64,000 nt of DNA from CAYXTW01 sp964452645 (GCA_964452645.1 CAYVMO010000011.1:1-64000); one strand, 5' to 3'; shown: positions 1 through 8,836, numbered from the stretch's first letter. The notes: generated by a model not told the origin, from the letters alone. A program made the numbers and translations.

Positions 1-58
1 GCAGAATATCGGCGCGTTTGACGATGTTAGATAATATTGAATTGTTTTCCAAATCCAT
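1..58 (-). CDS. flhA: Flagellar export protein FlhA, N-terminal fragment (cut by window edge)
   Basis: Only the first 19 codons are inside the window. They read MDLENNSILSNIVKRADIL, and the start codon overlaps the flhB stop by one base (TGATG). FlhA is the large multi-spanning component of the flagellar type III export gate and commonly follows flhB. The residues visible are too few to prove identity; the call rests on position, overlap with flhB and the FlhA-like soluble N-terminus. Confidence 0.6.
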   Translation of the reverse strand, partial: MDLENNSILSNIVKRADIL

Positions 59-1128
59 CAGTGGACTTTCTCACCTTTTAAACGATAGACGTACGCCAGC
101 ACTTCGGCGACGGCACGGTACAATTGAGCCGGCACGTACGAACCGATTTCACACATGTTGAACAAAGCGCGAGCCAGCGGTTTATTCTCGATAATAGGAA
201 CATCAGCGTCAGTCGCGATTTCCTTTATCTTCTCAGCGAGCAACCTCTCGCCCTTGGCAACCACCATCGGCGCTTCCATTTCATCCTGGTTATATTTAAG
301 AGCCACGGCCAGATGCGTCGGGTTCGTTATCACCACGTCCGCCTTGGGAATTTCTCTCATCATCCGCCTGCTGGACATCTCCCGCTGTATGCGGCGAATC
401 CGGGCCTTGGTATGCGGCGAACCCTCATAATCCTTCATTTCCTCTCTGATTTCCTGCTTGGACATCCTGATATTTTTCTCGAAATCGTACTTTTGATAAG
501 CATAGTCAAGCAGCGCCAGAATCAACATTACCGCCCCGATTTGCAGCGCCACCATTAACGCCTGTTTTCCCATGACACCGGCGAATAAACCGATCGACTG
601 GTCGGATAGCAGATAAAATGAGTTGAGTTGCGATTTGATGGATATATATCCGACGACTCCAATCAGGATTACTTTGATAACGTCGCGGGTCAATTCGACC
701 ATCGATCTGACGGAAAAAAGTCTTTTGATGCCATTGACAATATTGAGCTTGTCTAATTTCGGTTCGAGTGGTTTGCCGGTAAATAGAATCCCGACCTGGA
801 GGACATTGACGCCGTAGGCAATTACCATGAGGATTATAAAAATCGGCCCCAGAAGGATAAAAAATGTCGTTACGGTCGAAATAATAAAAGACACCGCCGT
901 ATCAGGCGTGACCATCATTCCGGGCGCCTCGCTGAAAAGATAATTCATAAACTGTTTCAGTTGTATCACAAGTGCAGGACCGAGAAAATATATAGCGGTT
1001 ATTCCCAGACATAATAAAACAGCCGAGTTCAATTCCTGAGACCTTGCGACGCGACCTTCCTCCCGCGCCTTTTGACGTCGGCGTGGGGTCGCTTTTTCGG
1101 TTCGCTCCTGGAAACTCTCTTCAGCCAT
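58..1128 (-). CDS. flhB: Flagellar export switch protein FlhB
   Basis: FlhB is the export-gate protein that switches secretion from hook-type to filament-type substrates. The 356-residue length is normal. The N-terminus carries the typical 'ERTEKATPRRRQKAREEG' stretch, followed by about four membrane segments (roughly residues 36-56, 88-110, 150-165, 188-208). The cytoplasmic domain contains the self-cleaving NPTH motif at residues 269-272, with the family-typical 'HLAVALKY' after it. It sits 12 bp downstream of fliR and overlaps flhA by one base, so it is part of the flagellar operon. Confidence 0.97.
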   Translation of the reverse strand: MAEESFQERTEKATPRRRQKAREEGRVARSQELNSAVLLCLGITAIYFLGPALVIQLKQFMNYLFSEAPGMMVTPDTAVSFIISTVTTFFILLGPIFIILMVIAYGVNVLQVGILFTGKPLEPKLDKLNIVNGIKRLFSVRSMVELTRDVIKVILIGVVGYISIKSQLNSFYLLSDQSIGLFAGVMGKQALMVALQIGAVMLILALLDYAYQKYDFEKNIRMSKQEIREEMKDYEGSPHTKARIRRIQREMSSRRMMREIPKADVVITNPTHLAVALKYNQDEMEAPMVVAKGERLLAEKIKEIATDADVPIIENKPLARALFNMCEIGSYVPAQLYRAVAEVLAYVYRLKGEKVH

Positions 1129-1140
1129 TATTTCGCCCTG

Positions 1141-1926
1141 TTATGTTCCGATGCTGTGTAGAATTTCGGCCATTTGACTGTCGAAAAAGTAAGTCATCTT
1201 TTCAATCATAAACCTGAAAACCGGAAGCGCCGCCGCCATAACCAGAAAGCCGATGCCGATTTTGAGAGGCAAGCCGACAATAAAAATATTCATTTGAGGA
1301 ACGGTCCGGGCGATGACGCCCAGCGAGACGGTTACCAAAAATAGGGTGATTATCACCGGCGCCACAAGCTTTACCGCAATCGTGAAAGCGTAGGCCGTGA
1401 ATTTTATCAGCATTTCACCGGCCGGACCGGAGAAGTTGAATATCCCGACCGGCACCATCCGGTAGCTATCGGCAAAGGCCGAGAGAATCGCATGATGACC
1501 GTCAATGGATAAGAATATTAACACGGCCAGCGTGTACAAGAACTCGCCGACCATCGATACATTCGAATTCGATTCCGGATCCAATACCTGGGCGACCAAA
1601 AGCCCGATTTGATAACCAATGATATTTCCGCTCATTCTGACGGCATTGAATAAAATCGAGAAGAAAAACCCGATTATAAATCCGACCAGAATTTCTTTAA
1701 TCGCGATCCCACCCAACATCCAGACCGAATCTATCTCGGGAAGCGGCATTTCCGATACAATAGGAATCAAAACGACGGCCAGAGTTATCGCAAGGCCGAC
1801 TTTTACCATAGTCGGAATCGATTTATGGCCGATTACCGGCGAGGCAATAAACATACCGGCTGCACGGAGCGATATCAGAAGGAAGATTTGAAGTTTTTCG
1901 GTTCCGTATGTTAGAAACTCAAACAT
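1141..1926 (-). CDS. fliR: Flagellar export protein FliR
   Basis: FliR is a membrane subunit of the FliPQR export-gate complex. The 261-residue protein is very hydrophobic with about six membrane segments and the family pattern around 'ILVGFIIGFFFS' and 'RTVPQMNIFIVGLPLKIG' (about residues 205-225). Unlike most genomes, fliR does not directly follow fliQ: a 196 bp non-coding gap lies upstream. flhB follows after 12 bp. Confidence 0.96.
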   Translation of the reverse strand: MFEFLTYGTEKLQIFLLISLRAAGMFIASPVIGHKSIPTMVKVGLAITLAVVLIPIVSEMPLPEIDSVWMLGGIAIKEILVGFIIGFFFSILFNAVRMSGNIIGYQIGLLVAQVLDPESNSNVSMVGEFLYTLAVLIFLSIDGHHAILSAFADSYRMVPVGIFNFSGPAGEMLIKFTAYAFTIAVKLVAPVIITLFLVTVSLGVIARTVPQMNIFIVGLPLKIGIGFLVMAAALPVFRFMIEKMTYFFDSQMAEILHSIGT

Positions 1927-2122
1927 TCTCCATTACCTGCAATACGGGTTATTCGTCAAAACTTTAATCAAGCTTTATGCCAACCCGGGCAGGTTTGAAA
2001 GAGACTTGTATTCGGTTGTATTAAAAGAGGTTACAAGCTTGTAGGGAAAGTCGTTCGGGACACCCGGGCGATCGAAAGGAAGAGTTTACCCTCTTTGGAG
2101 GAATATTTTTCAAAGGAACATA
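1927..2122 (-). promoter_or_regulatory. Intergenic gap between fliQ and fliR, possible internal promoter
   Basis: This 196 bp stretch has no ORF worth calling. Read on the minus strand it contains TTGGCATAAAGCTTGATT around 1968-1985. This resembles a sigma-54 element (TGGCA then TTG) but the -12 dinucleotide is GA rather than GC. Short imperfect stems such as CTTGTA...TACAAG are also present. A secondary promoter for fliR-flhB-flhA is possible but weakly supported. Confidence 0.25.
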
Positions 2123-2386
2123 TCATAATGACTGTATCATCCCGAACATGTTAACCGTGAAATCGACGATTTTATTAATAATCCATGGTAGGAATATTAA
2201 TAGCGATAAAGCGACAATTACGATTTTGGGAATAAAGGTCAGGGTCATTTCATGAACCTGCGTGATGGCCTGCAAAATCGATATTGACAGACCAATCAAT
2301 AATCCAGATATCAAAATCGGTGATGAGACCAACAGCATGGTCATGATAGCTTCGCGCCCGATTGTTGTAACCATTTCCGGAGTCAT
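2123..2386 (-). CDS. fliQ: Flagellar export protein FliQ
   Basis: This 87-residue protein with two membrane helices matches FliQ in length and pattern ('GREAIMTMLLVSSPIL', 'ISILQAITQVHEMTLTFIPK'). FliQ packs with FliP and FliR to form the flagellar export channel in the inner membrane. It starts 13 bp after fliP, with an AGGTG ribosome-binding site before the ATG. Confidence 0.96.
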   Translation of the reverse strand: MTPEMVTTIGREAIMTMLLVSSPILISGLLIGLSISILQAITQVHEMTLTFIPKIVIVALSLLIFLPWIINKIVDFTVNMFGMIQSL

Positions 2387-2399
2387 AACTTACACCTGT

Positions 2400-3155
2400 C
2401 TAATAAAATGAGCCGACGAGTGATTTTACGAGTAAGTACCAGCCGTCGACAAGAACGAACAATAAAATTTTAAAAGGTAATGAGACAATAATGGGTGGCA
2501 GCATCATCATACCCATCGACATCAAAACCGAGGCGACCACCATATCTATTATCAAAAATGGGACAAATATCAAAAAAGCAATTTGAAATCCGGTCCGAAG
2601 TTCGGAAATTACGAATCCGGGTATCAGAATATGCAGCGGGATATCATCAGGCGATTCCGGCTGCTCCATCCCCGACATTTGGACGAAGAGAGCCAGGTCT
2701 TTTTCTCGCGTCTGGGCCAGCATAAATTCCCGGAACGGTTTAATGCCGGCTTCAAAGGCTTCTTCCTTCGTAATTTTTTCATCGAGATACGGTTTCAAAC
2801 CGTCATTATAAGCCCGGGTGGCGATCGGGCTGATAATGAAGAAAGTCAATATCAATGCCAGCGATATCAGAAGCTGGTTGGGGGGGAGCTGCTGAGTCCC
2901 GATGGCCTGACGGAGAAAACCGAGTACGACAATCAGTCGGATAAACGACGTTATCATCAGGATAATTGACGGGGCCAGGGTCAGGACCGTGAGGAGCAGG
3001 ACAATCTGTAATGTCGCGGATAGATCACCGGGCTTATCCGAACCGCCGATATCCAGAGTTACTTTCGGAATCGACTGAGCATGACCGCATGGTGCAATTA
3101 ATGCGGTTATCAACAGGGTCAGTAAAATTATAGAAAGTTTCTTTTTCATTTCCAT
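2400..3155 (-). CDS. fliP: Flagellar export protein FliP
   Basis: FliP is the pentameric core of the flagellar export gate. The 251-residue protein has a cleavable signal sequence (first ~26 residues ending in CGHAQ). It then has the family pattern 'LQIVLLLTVLTLAPSIIL', 'TSFIRLIVVLGFLRQAIG' and, near the C-terminus, 'MSMGMMMLPPIIVSLPFK'. Initiation could be at 3155 or at the internal ATG at 3149 (MKKKL), which has the better-spaced AGGA. The upstream 52 bp contains a duplicated 'CATAGGATG' segment. Confidence 0.96.
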   Translation of the reverse strand: MEMKKKLSIILLTLLITALIAPCGHAQSIPKVTLDIGGSDKPGDLSATLQIVLLLTVLTLAPSIILMITSFIRLIVVLGFLRQAIGTQQLPPNQLLISLALILTFFIISPIATRAYNDGLKPYLDEKITKEEAFEAGIKPFREFMLAQTREKDLALFVQMSGMEQPESPDDIPLHILIPGFVISELRTGFQIAFLIFVPFLIIDMVVASVLMSMGMMMLPPIIVSLPFKILLFVLVDGWYLLVKSLVGSFY

Positions 3156-3207
3156 CCTATGAAATTGTTCATCCTATGTGCGGGCATCCATGCCCATTAT
3201 TAAATTT

Positions 3208-3813
3208 TTAAGCCGTTTGCGGGCTTTTCGTATCCCTGGTAATTCGTAGTGTTTTGATTTTCCTTATGTTAAGTGATGTCAAACTCTTACGAGCATCCTT
3301 CAGGACGCCTTTAAATCCCGAAACCGGCTTTTCCAATGATTGGTTGGCTATAATCTTTGCCGTTTCATCCGGGTTTAATTCGGCCAGCACGTTAATACCG
3401 GTATCGCCGACCCCGATCAGCACGGCGCGATCGGCAAAACGCACCAGTGAAATCGATTTTTTCTGGGCGATATACGATGTCTCCAGGACTTCAATCAAAT
3501 TATCTCTTCTGTTGGCGGAAAATTTCCCGCCCATCATTCTTCTCAGCAAATAAATAAAACCGTAGATGCCGGCGACAACCAGCAGCAAAGCACCAATCAG
3601 CTTGATAAAAGGCATTGTCATCGAGCCGCTGCCCGGGATCGTTATTGGATTATCCTCTGTTTCATTATTCGGCTTCGTATTGAATGCCTGGGCAATTTCA
3701 TTTGTGCTGTTTTTTCCCGCCGATGCCGCACCGAATTTGGCAATTATAAAACCGGTTGAAACGATTATGATAATCAACAGAAGCAGCAAAATTTTCTTGG
3801 TTCTTATGCTCAT
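3208..3813 (-). CDS. fliO: Flagellar biosynthesis protein FliO
   Basis: FliO is the poorly conserved membrane chaperone of FliP assembly. The 201-residue protein has an N-terminal hydrophobic segment (residues ~8-28), a polar linker and a second membrane segment near 70-90. A basic cytoplasmic domain follows with the FliO-type motif 'VLETSYIAQKKSISLVRFADRAVLIGVGD'-like pattern (about residues 108-136). Its start overlaps the fliN stop (ATGA), and its place between fliN and fliP supports the call. Confidence 0.88.
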   Translation of the reverse strand: MSIRTKKILLLLLIIIIVSTGFIIAKFGAASAGKNSTNEIAQAFNTKPNNETEDNPITIPGSGSMTMPFIKLIGALLLVVAGIYGFIYLLRRMMGGKFSANRRDNLIEVLETSYIAQKKSISLVRFADRAVLIGVGDTGINVLAELNPDETAKIIANQSLEKPVSGFKGVLKDARKSLTSLNIRKIKTLRITRDTKSPQTA

Positions 3814-4523
3814 TGGAGATTCCTTAGGCGCTCTTCGGGCGAAACCAGCTGGGTTATGCGAAGTCCGAAATTTTCTTCCACGACAACGACCTCACCTTTG
3901 GCCACACATCTTTGATTAACCAGAAGATCAACTGGCTCACCGACCAGCTTATCCAGCTCGACAATTGATCCGGGCGCCAGTCCGAGAATATCGGCAATAT
4001 TCATCGTCGTTTTGCCTAATTCAATCGAGATGGGTAATTCGACATCCATCAACAATTCAATGTTCTTCGGTTCACCTTCCGGAGTTCCGGAAGACAATTG
4101 CTGGAAGTCAGCCTGTTTTACTTCCGGCTCGGAAAGACCGCCGATATTATCGGCCGGGACATCGAATGGGATATCGGCATTATCCTCGTCGGCCCCGGTC
4201 TCCTTAAGAACTTTATCAATTTCACTCTGGTCAAGAAGATTGTCAGATCCGCTGTTGTCGAGTGGTTGCATGTCCTCACCGGCAATCTCACTGCCATCAG
4301 CTGCTTCGGCGGCGTCATCCGGAATTACATCCGGATTATCCGGAGTATCTGCCGCGGAGTTTTCAGACGAGGACTCCTCGACCATCGCCATTTTTTCCTG
4401 CTCTTCGGGAGTGGGTTCCGGCTCCTGTCCTTTTGCAGAGGCGCTTTCATCTTTGGGTGATTCTGATGAATCACCGTCGCCTACCTGCTGTTCAATCTCA
4501 TTATTTTCATCCATGTCTGACAT
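3810..4523 (-). CDS. fliN: Flagellar motor switch protein FliN with long acidic N-terminal extension
   Basis: FliN forms the bottom of the C-ring with FliM and controls rotation. The C-terminal ~80 residues are the SpoA/FliN domain ('ELLMDVELPISIELGKTTM', 'ILGLAPGSIVELDKLVGEP', 'RCVAKGEVVVVEENFGLRI'). In front lies ~150 residues of acidic, Ser/Glu/Asp-rich low-complexity sequence, making the protein 237 residues against ~90-140 for short FliN. It does not show a CheC phosphatase domain, so it is not a classical FliY. It lies 6 bp downstream of fliM. Confidence 0.94.
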   Translation of the reverse strand: MSDMDENNEIEQQVGDGDSSESPKDESASAKGQEPEPTPEEQEKMAMVEESSSENSAADTPDNPDVIPDDAAEAADGSEIAGEDMQPLDNSGSDNLLDQSEIDKVLKETGADEDNADIPFDVPADNIGGLSEPEVKQADFQQLSSGTPEGEPKNIELLMDVELPISIELGKTTMNIADILGLAPGSIVELDKLVGEPVDLLVNQRCVAKGEVVVVEENFGLRITQLVSPEERLRNLQ

Positions 4524-4529
4524 ATCCTA

Positions 4530-5525
4530 TCACTCCTCTTTCATAATGGGATGGATATCTATAATCTGGCCGGCGCGTCTCTTACCGAACAGACCGGGGC
4601 GGCATACGAATTTTCTTTTCCCGGCCACCAGAAGTTCCGCTTCCGATGTGATCGCGGTATCGGTAGCGATAACGTCACCCAATTTTAAATTCAAAAAATC
4701 TTTCATTTTAAGTCGCGCCGTAGCTAGTATCAATTCGACATCAACCCCTACCTTTTGCAGATTTTTCTTGTTCGATTCGAGACTGCCGTCAACATCTTTT
4801 TTCTTGGTCGCGTCGATCCAGTTTTGCGCCGAAAGCTTCACCAGAACCGGTTCCAGCGAGACATATGGATAACATATCGTCAATAAACCGGTTGTTTTGA
4901 AGATTTTCATCTGCAATGAAACGACGATCACCGTCTCGCCGGATGGAATAATCTGAATAAATTGAGGGTTGGTTTCGAACGATTTCTCCTCGATTTTTAT
5001 AGGAACCATGTTCGACCAGGATTTTTCCAGATCGGTGAATATCTTGCGGGCAATCCTGGCCATTACGGCCTTTTCGATTCCGGTCAATTCCCGTTCGATT
5101 TCGAGAACTTTCTCCCCGCCGCCGAAGACCCTATCGATAAACGCAAAAGTCAACGTCGGATTAAAATCCACGATACACAATCCGTCCAGCGGGGGAGCGG
5201 CAAAAGTGTATGTGCATGAAGGTGACACCAATGACATGATGTACTCGGAGTAGTTAATCTGATCGACCGAGACGAGATCAACGTCCACCATCGTCCGTAG
5301 CATCGCCGACAGCGTCGAACTGATATGACCGGAGAAATTGTCGTGCATATTTTCCAGCGTCCGAACCTGGTCTTTCGAAACCCGGTTGGGATGCTTAAAA
5401 TCATAGGTGACGACCGACCGTTCCTGGGTCTGGGAGATACTCGAAGATATCTCCTCTTCGCTTTGTCCCCCCGATACGGTCGTCAGCAGAGCATCAATCT
5501 CGTCTTGTGAAAGAATCTTGGCCAC
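4530..5525 (-). CDS. fliM: Flagellar motor switch protein FliM
   Basis: FliM is the C-ring middle subunit that binds phosphorylated CheY. The N-terminus 'MAKILSQDEIDALLTTV' is the conserved CheY-binding segment. The middle CheC-like domain includes 'FDFKHPNRVSKDQ'-type sequence at ~43-53, and a C-terminal SpoA domain starts near residue 255. The 331-residue length is typical. Translation begins at GTG, preceded by AGGGGA at good spacing. Confidence 0.96.
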   Translation of the reverse strand: MAKILSQDEIDALLTTVSGGQSEEEISSSISQTQERSVVTYDFKHPNRVSKDQVRTLENMHDNFSGHISSTLSAMLRTMVDVDLVSVDQINYSEYIMSLVSPSCTYTFAAPPLDGLCIVDFNPTLTFAFIDRVFGGGEKVLEIERELTGIEKAVMARIARKIFTDLEKSWSNMVPIKIEEKSFETNPQFIQIIPSGETVIVVSLQMKIFKTTGLLTICYPYVSLEPVLVKLSAQNWIDATKKKDVDGSLESNKKNLQKVGVDVELILATARLKMKDFLNLKLGDVIATDTAITSEAELLVAGKRKFVCRPGLFGKRRAGQIIDIHPIMKEE

Positions 5526-5544
5526 TTCTTAATCCCCTGCTTTT

Positions 5545-6093
5545 TTACTGAAGAATAAAATCAGTAAAATAAACCGCCATGATATCATCGACCTTTAGCA
5601 ATTGTTCCAGACGCTTTTTTATCTGATATCTGGTTATCTCTTTTTCTTTGGTATCGGACAATTGTTCAATCGTTTTTGAACCGAGGATCGTGATCAGTGC
5701 ATCCTTTATCACCGGTTCACGTTTTTCTATCAAACTGATAGTTGCCTTGGATGACACCTCGATGCCGATCGAAACCGAAAGAAATCTGGTCCCGCCGGTT
5801 CCCGACGGATTGACAATAATATCATCCATCAGGTAAACCTCGCTGGATCCGATATCGGCATGTTTGCCTTCTTTATCATTCTTTGTTTCACTTTTTTCGG
5901 CCTTTTGGGGTTCGGCATCGGAAGAACCGGTCAGCATGCCACCGACAAAATATCCGGCCCCGGCCATAATCAGGGCGACCGCAATGTAAATTGCCAAGGC
6001 CGGCAATCCTTTCTTGCCTTTGGATTTCTTTCCATCAGCTCCGGTCTCGGCGACAGCAGTGGCGCCATTATCCAGCTTATCATCAAGTGGCAT
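5545..6093 (-). CDS. fliL: Flagellar basal body-associated protein FliL
   Basis: FliL is a single-pass inner-membrane protein near the stator that supports motor torque. The 182 residues comprise a charged N-terminus, a membrane segment at about residues 31-53 ('LPALAIYIAVALIMAGAGYF'), a charged linker and a FliL domain. The domain includes 'RFLSVSIGIEVSS' and ends in 'VYFTDFILQ', the usual FliL terminus. A clear AAGGAG site precedes the ATG. It lies just upstream of fliM, as in many flagellar operons. Confidence 0.94.
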   Translation of the reverse strand: MPLDDKLDNGATAVAETGADGKKSKGKKGLPALAIYIAVALIMAGAGYFVGGMLTGSSDAEPQKAEKSETKNDKEGKHADIGSSEVYLMDDIIVNPSGTGGTRFLSVSIGIEVSSKATISLIEKREPVIKDALITILGSKTIEQLSDTKEKEITRYQIKKRLEQLLKVDDIMAVYFTDFILQ

Positions 6094-6106
6094 CTTTTAA
6101 CTCCTT

Positions 6107-6325
6107 TTATTTCGGCGGCTGTGTCGATCCGGATGGCATTCGTGGACCGAATGCCATCCTCCGAAATGCAGCCACTCTTTCTATGATTTCATCCGGACTC
6201 TCCTTGACCATGATTTTTTTACCGTCGGTCAGACTGATCATGGTTTCCGGGATCGTTTCGACGAATTCAATTAAATCATCGTTGATTAAAATTTCTTCGT
6301 CATTAAGTCTCGTTACTCGTATCAT
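6107..6325 (-). CDS. flbD: Flagellar protein FlbD (small)
   Basis: The 72-residue protein begins MIRVTRLNDEEILINDDLIE and continues with 'TMISLTDGKKIMVKES'. This matches the short flagellar FlbD/SwrD family that lies between flgE and the motor genes in many Gram-positive and deep-branching bacteria. SwrD is linked to swarming motor power in Bacillus (family knowledge). The C-terminal tail beyond residue 60 is not conserved-looking. Confidence 0.88.
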   Translation of the reverse strand: MIRVTRLNDEEILINDDLIEFVETIPETMISLTDGKKIMVKESPDEIIERVAAFRRMAFGPRMPSGSTQPPK

Positions 6326-6338
6326 CGGGTATTACCTG

Positions 6339-8330
6339 TTATCTCTTAAGATTTACCAATTCATCGAGCATATTATCGGATGTCGTAATAATTCTGGCAT
6401 TGGCCTGGAATCCCCTCTGGGCCGTAATCATCCCCGTGAATTCCGAGGCGATATCAACCGAGGACGCCTCCAGCGCACCGGAGGAAATTTCAGCTGAAAT
6501 CGTTTCCCCGGCGACACCGGTGATAGCCTCGCCGGAGTTGGCTGAAACCTGGTAAAGCGAACGACCGGCCTTAATTAATCCGGCTTGGTTATTGAAATCG
6601 GCCAGAACAATCTGTGCCAGAACGCGGCTGATACCGTTGGAAAAATTACCGATCAAGTTTCCGGACTTGTCAATTGACAGCTTATCAAGAATTCCGACCG
6701 TATGGCCATCCTGGCCTAAAACGGTTGCCGAATGCGGTGACGCAAAACCGGTTAAACCGTCGTATTGCCCGATGGTTCCCGCGTTGATGGCAACGCTCAC
6801 ATTACTGGCGCCGTTGTTGGGATTAAAGGTCAAAGACGAGGCGCCACCGTAATATGTGAATCCAAAAAGCGAGCCGTCGCTGTTAAAGACGACCTGGCCA
6901 CTGCCGCCGGTCAGTATGCTTTCATTGCCATTGAACGATCCTGTCCAGGTCCATGTATTCGGGGTGGGCGATTTCAGAAATTCAATGCTCAGGGCATGTT
7001 TTGCACCCAGTGAGTCATAAACCGTGACGGACGCCGAATGAGTTGTATCCGCTGTGTTGATTATTGCCGTCGCCGACCCGGTCGGGCCGCTGCTCAATCC
7101 GTTCAGCGTATCGATGGTGACGCCGCCGGTTCCCAGACCGGAGATACTTGTCGCCAGACCGGTTGTATCGTCAACGACAATACCCAGTAATTGCCCCGGT
7201 AATTCCGATGCACCCTGAGCTGACGGTGTAAAATAGTCGCGGCAGACAAAAGTATGGTCAATGCCGCTGTTGACCGTGAACTGAGTGCCATTCGGAACTC
7301 CGAAAATAACGCCCGAAATATTACCGGTCGTCGGATTGGGTGCACCGGGAACATTAAGGATTGACGTTGACAATTGTACATTATTATTGGCCCCGGCGCC
7401 GGCTCGGTCACGAGTCAGCGTTATTTCGCCGCCTACCAGCTCGGCCGTAACGCCGGTAACCTGATTGATTGCACTGACGAGATCGGCAATGGTGGAATTG
7501 CCGGTTAAACCGGTTACCTTGACTACGCTTGCACCGTTATCTATTGACAATTCAAAATCATCAAAGGTGGTTACATTCAAACTGGTCAGCGTCATATTTT
7601 CGGTTAGATTCCCGATCGGGACACCTAATGCATCGGTGGCGGCGTTGCTGAATGTCTGTGCCGATTGCGTCGCCTGATCACCGGTTATAACGAGACGATG
7701 AACGCCCCCGGCGCCGTCCTCGGCATACCCGGAAACATAACTGATGCCACTGGTCCCGGCACTCTGAAGTGTCGCCAGAGAATCGGTGGCTGTCGCGTTA
7801 AGATTATTGCCGATGGTAATAGAAGTGGTGGCGATAGCCGGATCCTGTTGACCAAAAGGCATTACGATATTTCCAAGCACCGCATTGGAAGGTATGGCGC
7901 CGGTGGCATCGGCCATTCTGCCCTGGACGAATAATCCGGTTGACGGATCGACCAGAGTACTGTTGGCGTCAAAGCCGAAGGCCCCCGCCCGGGTGTAGTA
8001 AACACCCCCGCCGTCCGAAAGAACAAAAAATCCCGAACCCTGGATAGCCAGGTCGGTAATCTGTCCGGTTGTTTCCAACCCACCTTGCTGGAAAATATTG
8101 TCAATGGTCGAGACCTGCATGCCCAGACCAAGCTGAACCGGATTGGTTCCGCCGGATAGGGATGAAGGCCGACCGGCAGATTTGTACGTCTGCACCAACG
8201 CTTCTCGAAACGTGACCCGTCCTCCCTTAAAACCGATGGTATTGACATTGGCGATGTTGTTACCGATCACGTTCATTTTTGTCAGGTTGTTTCTTAAACC
8301 TGAGACCCCTGAAAACAATGATGCCATCAT
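6339..8330 (-). CDS. flgE: Flagellar hook protein FlgE
   Basis: FlgE polymerises into the flexible hook. The N-terminus 'FSGVSGLRNNLTKMNVIGNN' followed by 'IANVNTIGFKGGRVTF' is the flagellar rod/hook D0 signature. The C-terminus 'MITAQRGFQANARIITTSDN' is the matching D0 helix. At 663 residues it is longer than the ~400 of enterobacterial FlgE, because of an extra Ser/Thr/Gly-rich variable insertion in the middle (D2/D3). A GGAGG site 8 nt upstream supports the ATG-ATG start. The protein is exported by the FlhAB-FliPQR gate encoded downstream. Confidence 0.97.
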   Translation of the reverse strand: MMASLFSGVSGLRNNLTKMNVIGNNIANVNTIGFKGGRVTFREALVQTYKSAGRPSSLSGGTNPVQLGLGMQVSTIDNIFQQGGLETTGQITDLAIQGSGFFVLSDGGGVYYTRAGAFGFDANSTLVDPSTGLFVQGRMADATGAIPSNAVLGNIVMPFGQQDPAIATTSITIGNNLNATATDSLATLQSAGTSGISYVSGYAEDGAGGVHRLVITGDQATQSAQTFSNAATDALGVPIGNLTENMTLTSLNVTTFDDFELSIDNGASVVKVTGLTGNSTIADLVSAINQVTGVTAELVGGEITLTRDRAGAGANNNVQLSTSILNVPGAPNPTTGNISGVIFGVPNGTQFTVNSGIDHTFVCRDYFTPSAQGASELPGQLLGIVVDDTTGLATSISGLGTGGVTIDTLNGLSSGPTGSATAIINTADTTHSASVTVYDSLGAKHALSIEFLKSPTPNTWTWTGSFNGNESILTGGSGQVVFNSDGSLFGFTYYGGASSLTFNPNNGASNVSVAINAGTIGQYDGLTGFASPHSATVLGQDGHTVGILDKLSIDKSGNLIGNFSNGISRVLAQIVLADFNNQAGLIKAGRSLYQVSANSGEAITGVAGETISAEISSGALEASSVDIASEFTGMITAQRGFQANARIITTSDNMLDELVNLKR

Positions 8331-8359
8331 AGTAGAATTTCCTCCTCACCAAATGGCAA

Positions 8360-8389
8360 GGCCTCCCCGTCTGAGAACGGGGTCCGGCC
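8360..8389 (-). promoter_or_regulatory. Intercistronic hairpin upstream of flgE
   Basis: A GC-rich stem (CCCCGT / ACGGGG with a 6-nt loop, extended by flanking GGCC/GGCC) lies in the 85 bp gap between the TIGR02530-family gene and flgE. There is no following U tract, so it is not an obvious terminator. It may be an RNA processing or mRNA-stability element that raises hook-protein expression (inference). Confidence 0.4.
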
Positions 8390-8415
8390 CAGGTTAATTG
8401 TTATATCATTTCTTT

Positions 8416-8814
8416 TCATTTTTCCTGCAGTATGACCGCCGAGTCGATCGATGTAAATACTCCCTCGCGCAGGTTATTCCGACTGAATGCGGTTATAATC
8501 GTACGGCTGGGAATCGACGCAACATAAGCGGCATCCTTATCAAGGATTAATGTATTTTTGGAACCTTTATCGGCGGCCTTATCAAAGGCGTCGGCCAGTT
8601 GCGACAGTTTTTCATTGCTGAGTTCGACACCGCGCGAAAAAAGTCGCTCGCGGGCATGTTTTGAAAAATTGATTTCTCTGGTTTTGGCCAGTTCCGCCGA
8701 AAAAGTATCCCTGAACTTCTTCGTTTTCGTTTTGTCAGTCGATTGGGGCGTAGCTTTTGCCCGATTGACGATTTCCAGAAGATTAACTTCACGATTAAAA
8801 TCACTCACCTTCAT
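8416..8814 (-). CDS. Flagellar operon protein, TIGR02530 family
   Basis: The 132-residue protein has the family core 'FSKHARERLFSRGVELSNEK', then 'FDKAADKGSKNTLILDKDAA' and 'TIITAFSRNNLREGVFTSID'. This matches the small flagellar-operon protein of unknown function found between flgD and flgE in Firmicutes and others. Residues 1-45 are a poorly conserved basic extension. Its location here, exactly between flgD and flgE, repeats that context. The mechanism is not established. Confidence 0.9.
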   Translation of the reverse strand: MKVSDFNREVNLLEIVNRAKATPQSTDKTKTKKFRDTFSAELAKTREINFSKHARERLFSRGVELSNEKLSQLADAFDKAADKGSKNTLILDKDAAYVASIPSRTIITAFSRNNLREGVFTSIDSAVILQEK

Positions 8815-8836
8815 AATGCTGCCCTTCCTGCTATTC

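Noticed and set aside
4012..4872. 286-codon Ser-rich plus-strand ORF over fliN/fliM
   Set aside because: Antisense shadow of the acidic FliN extension; no family resemblance.
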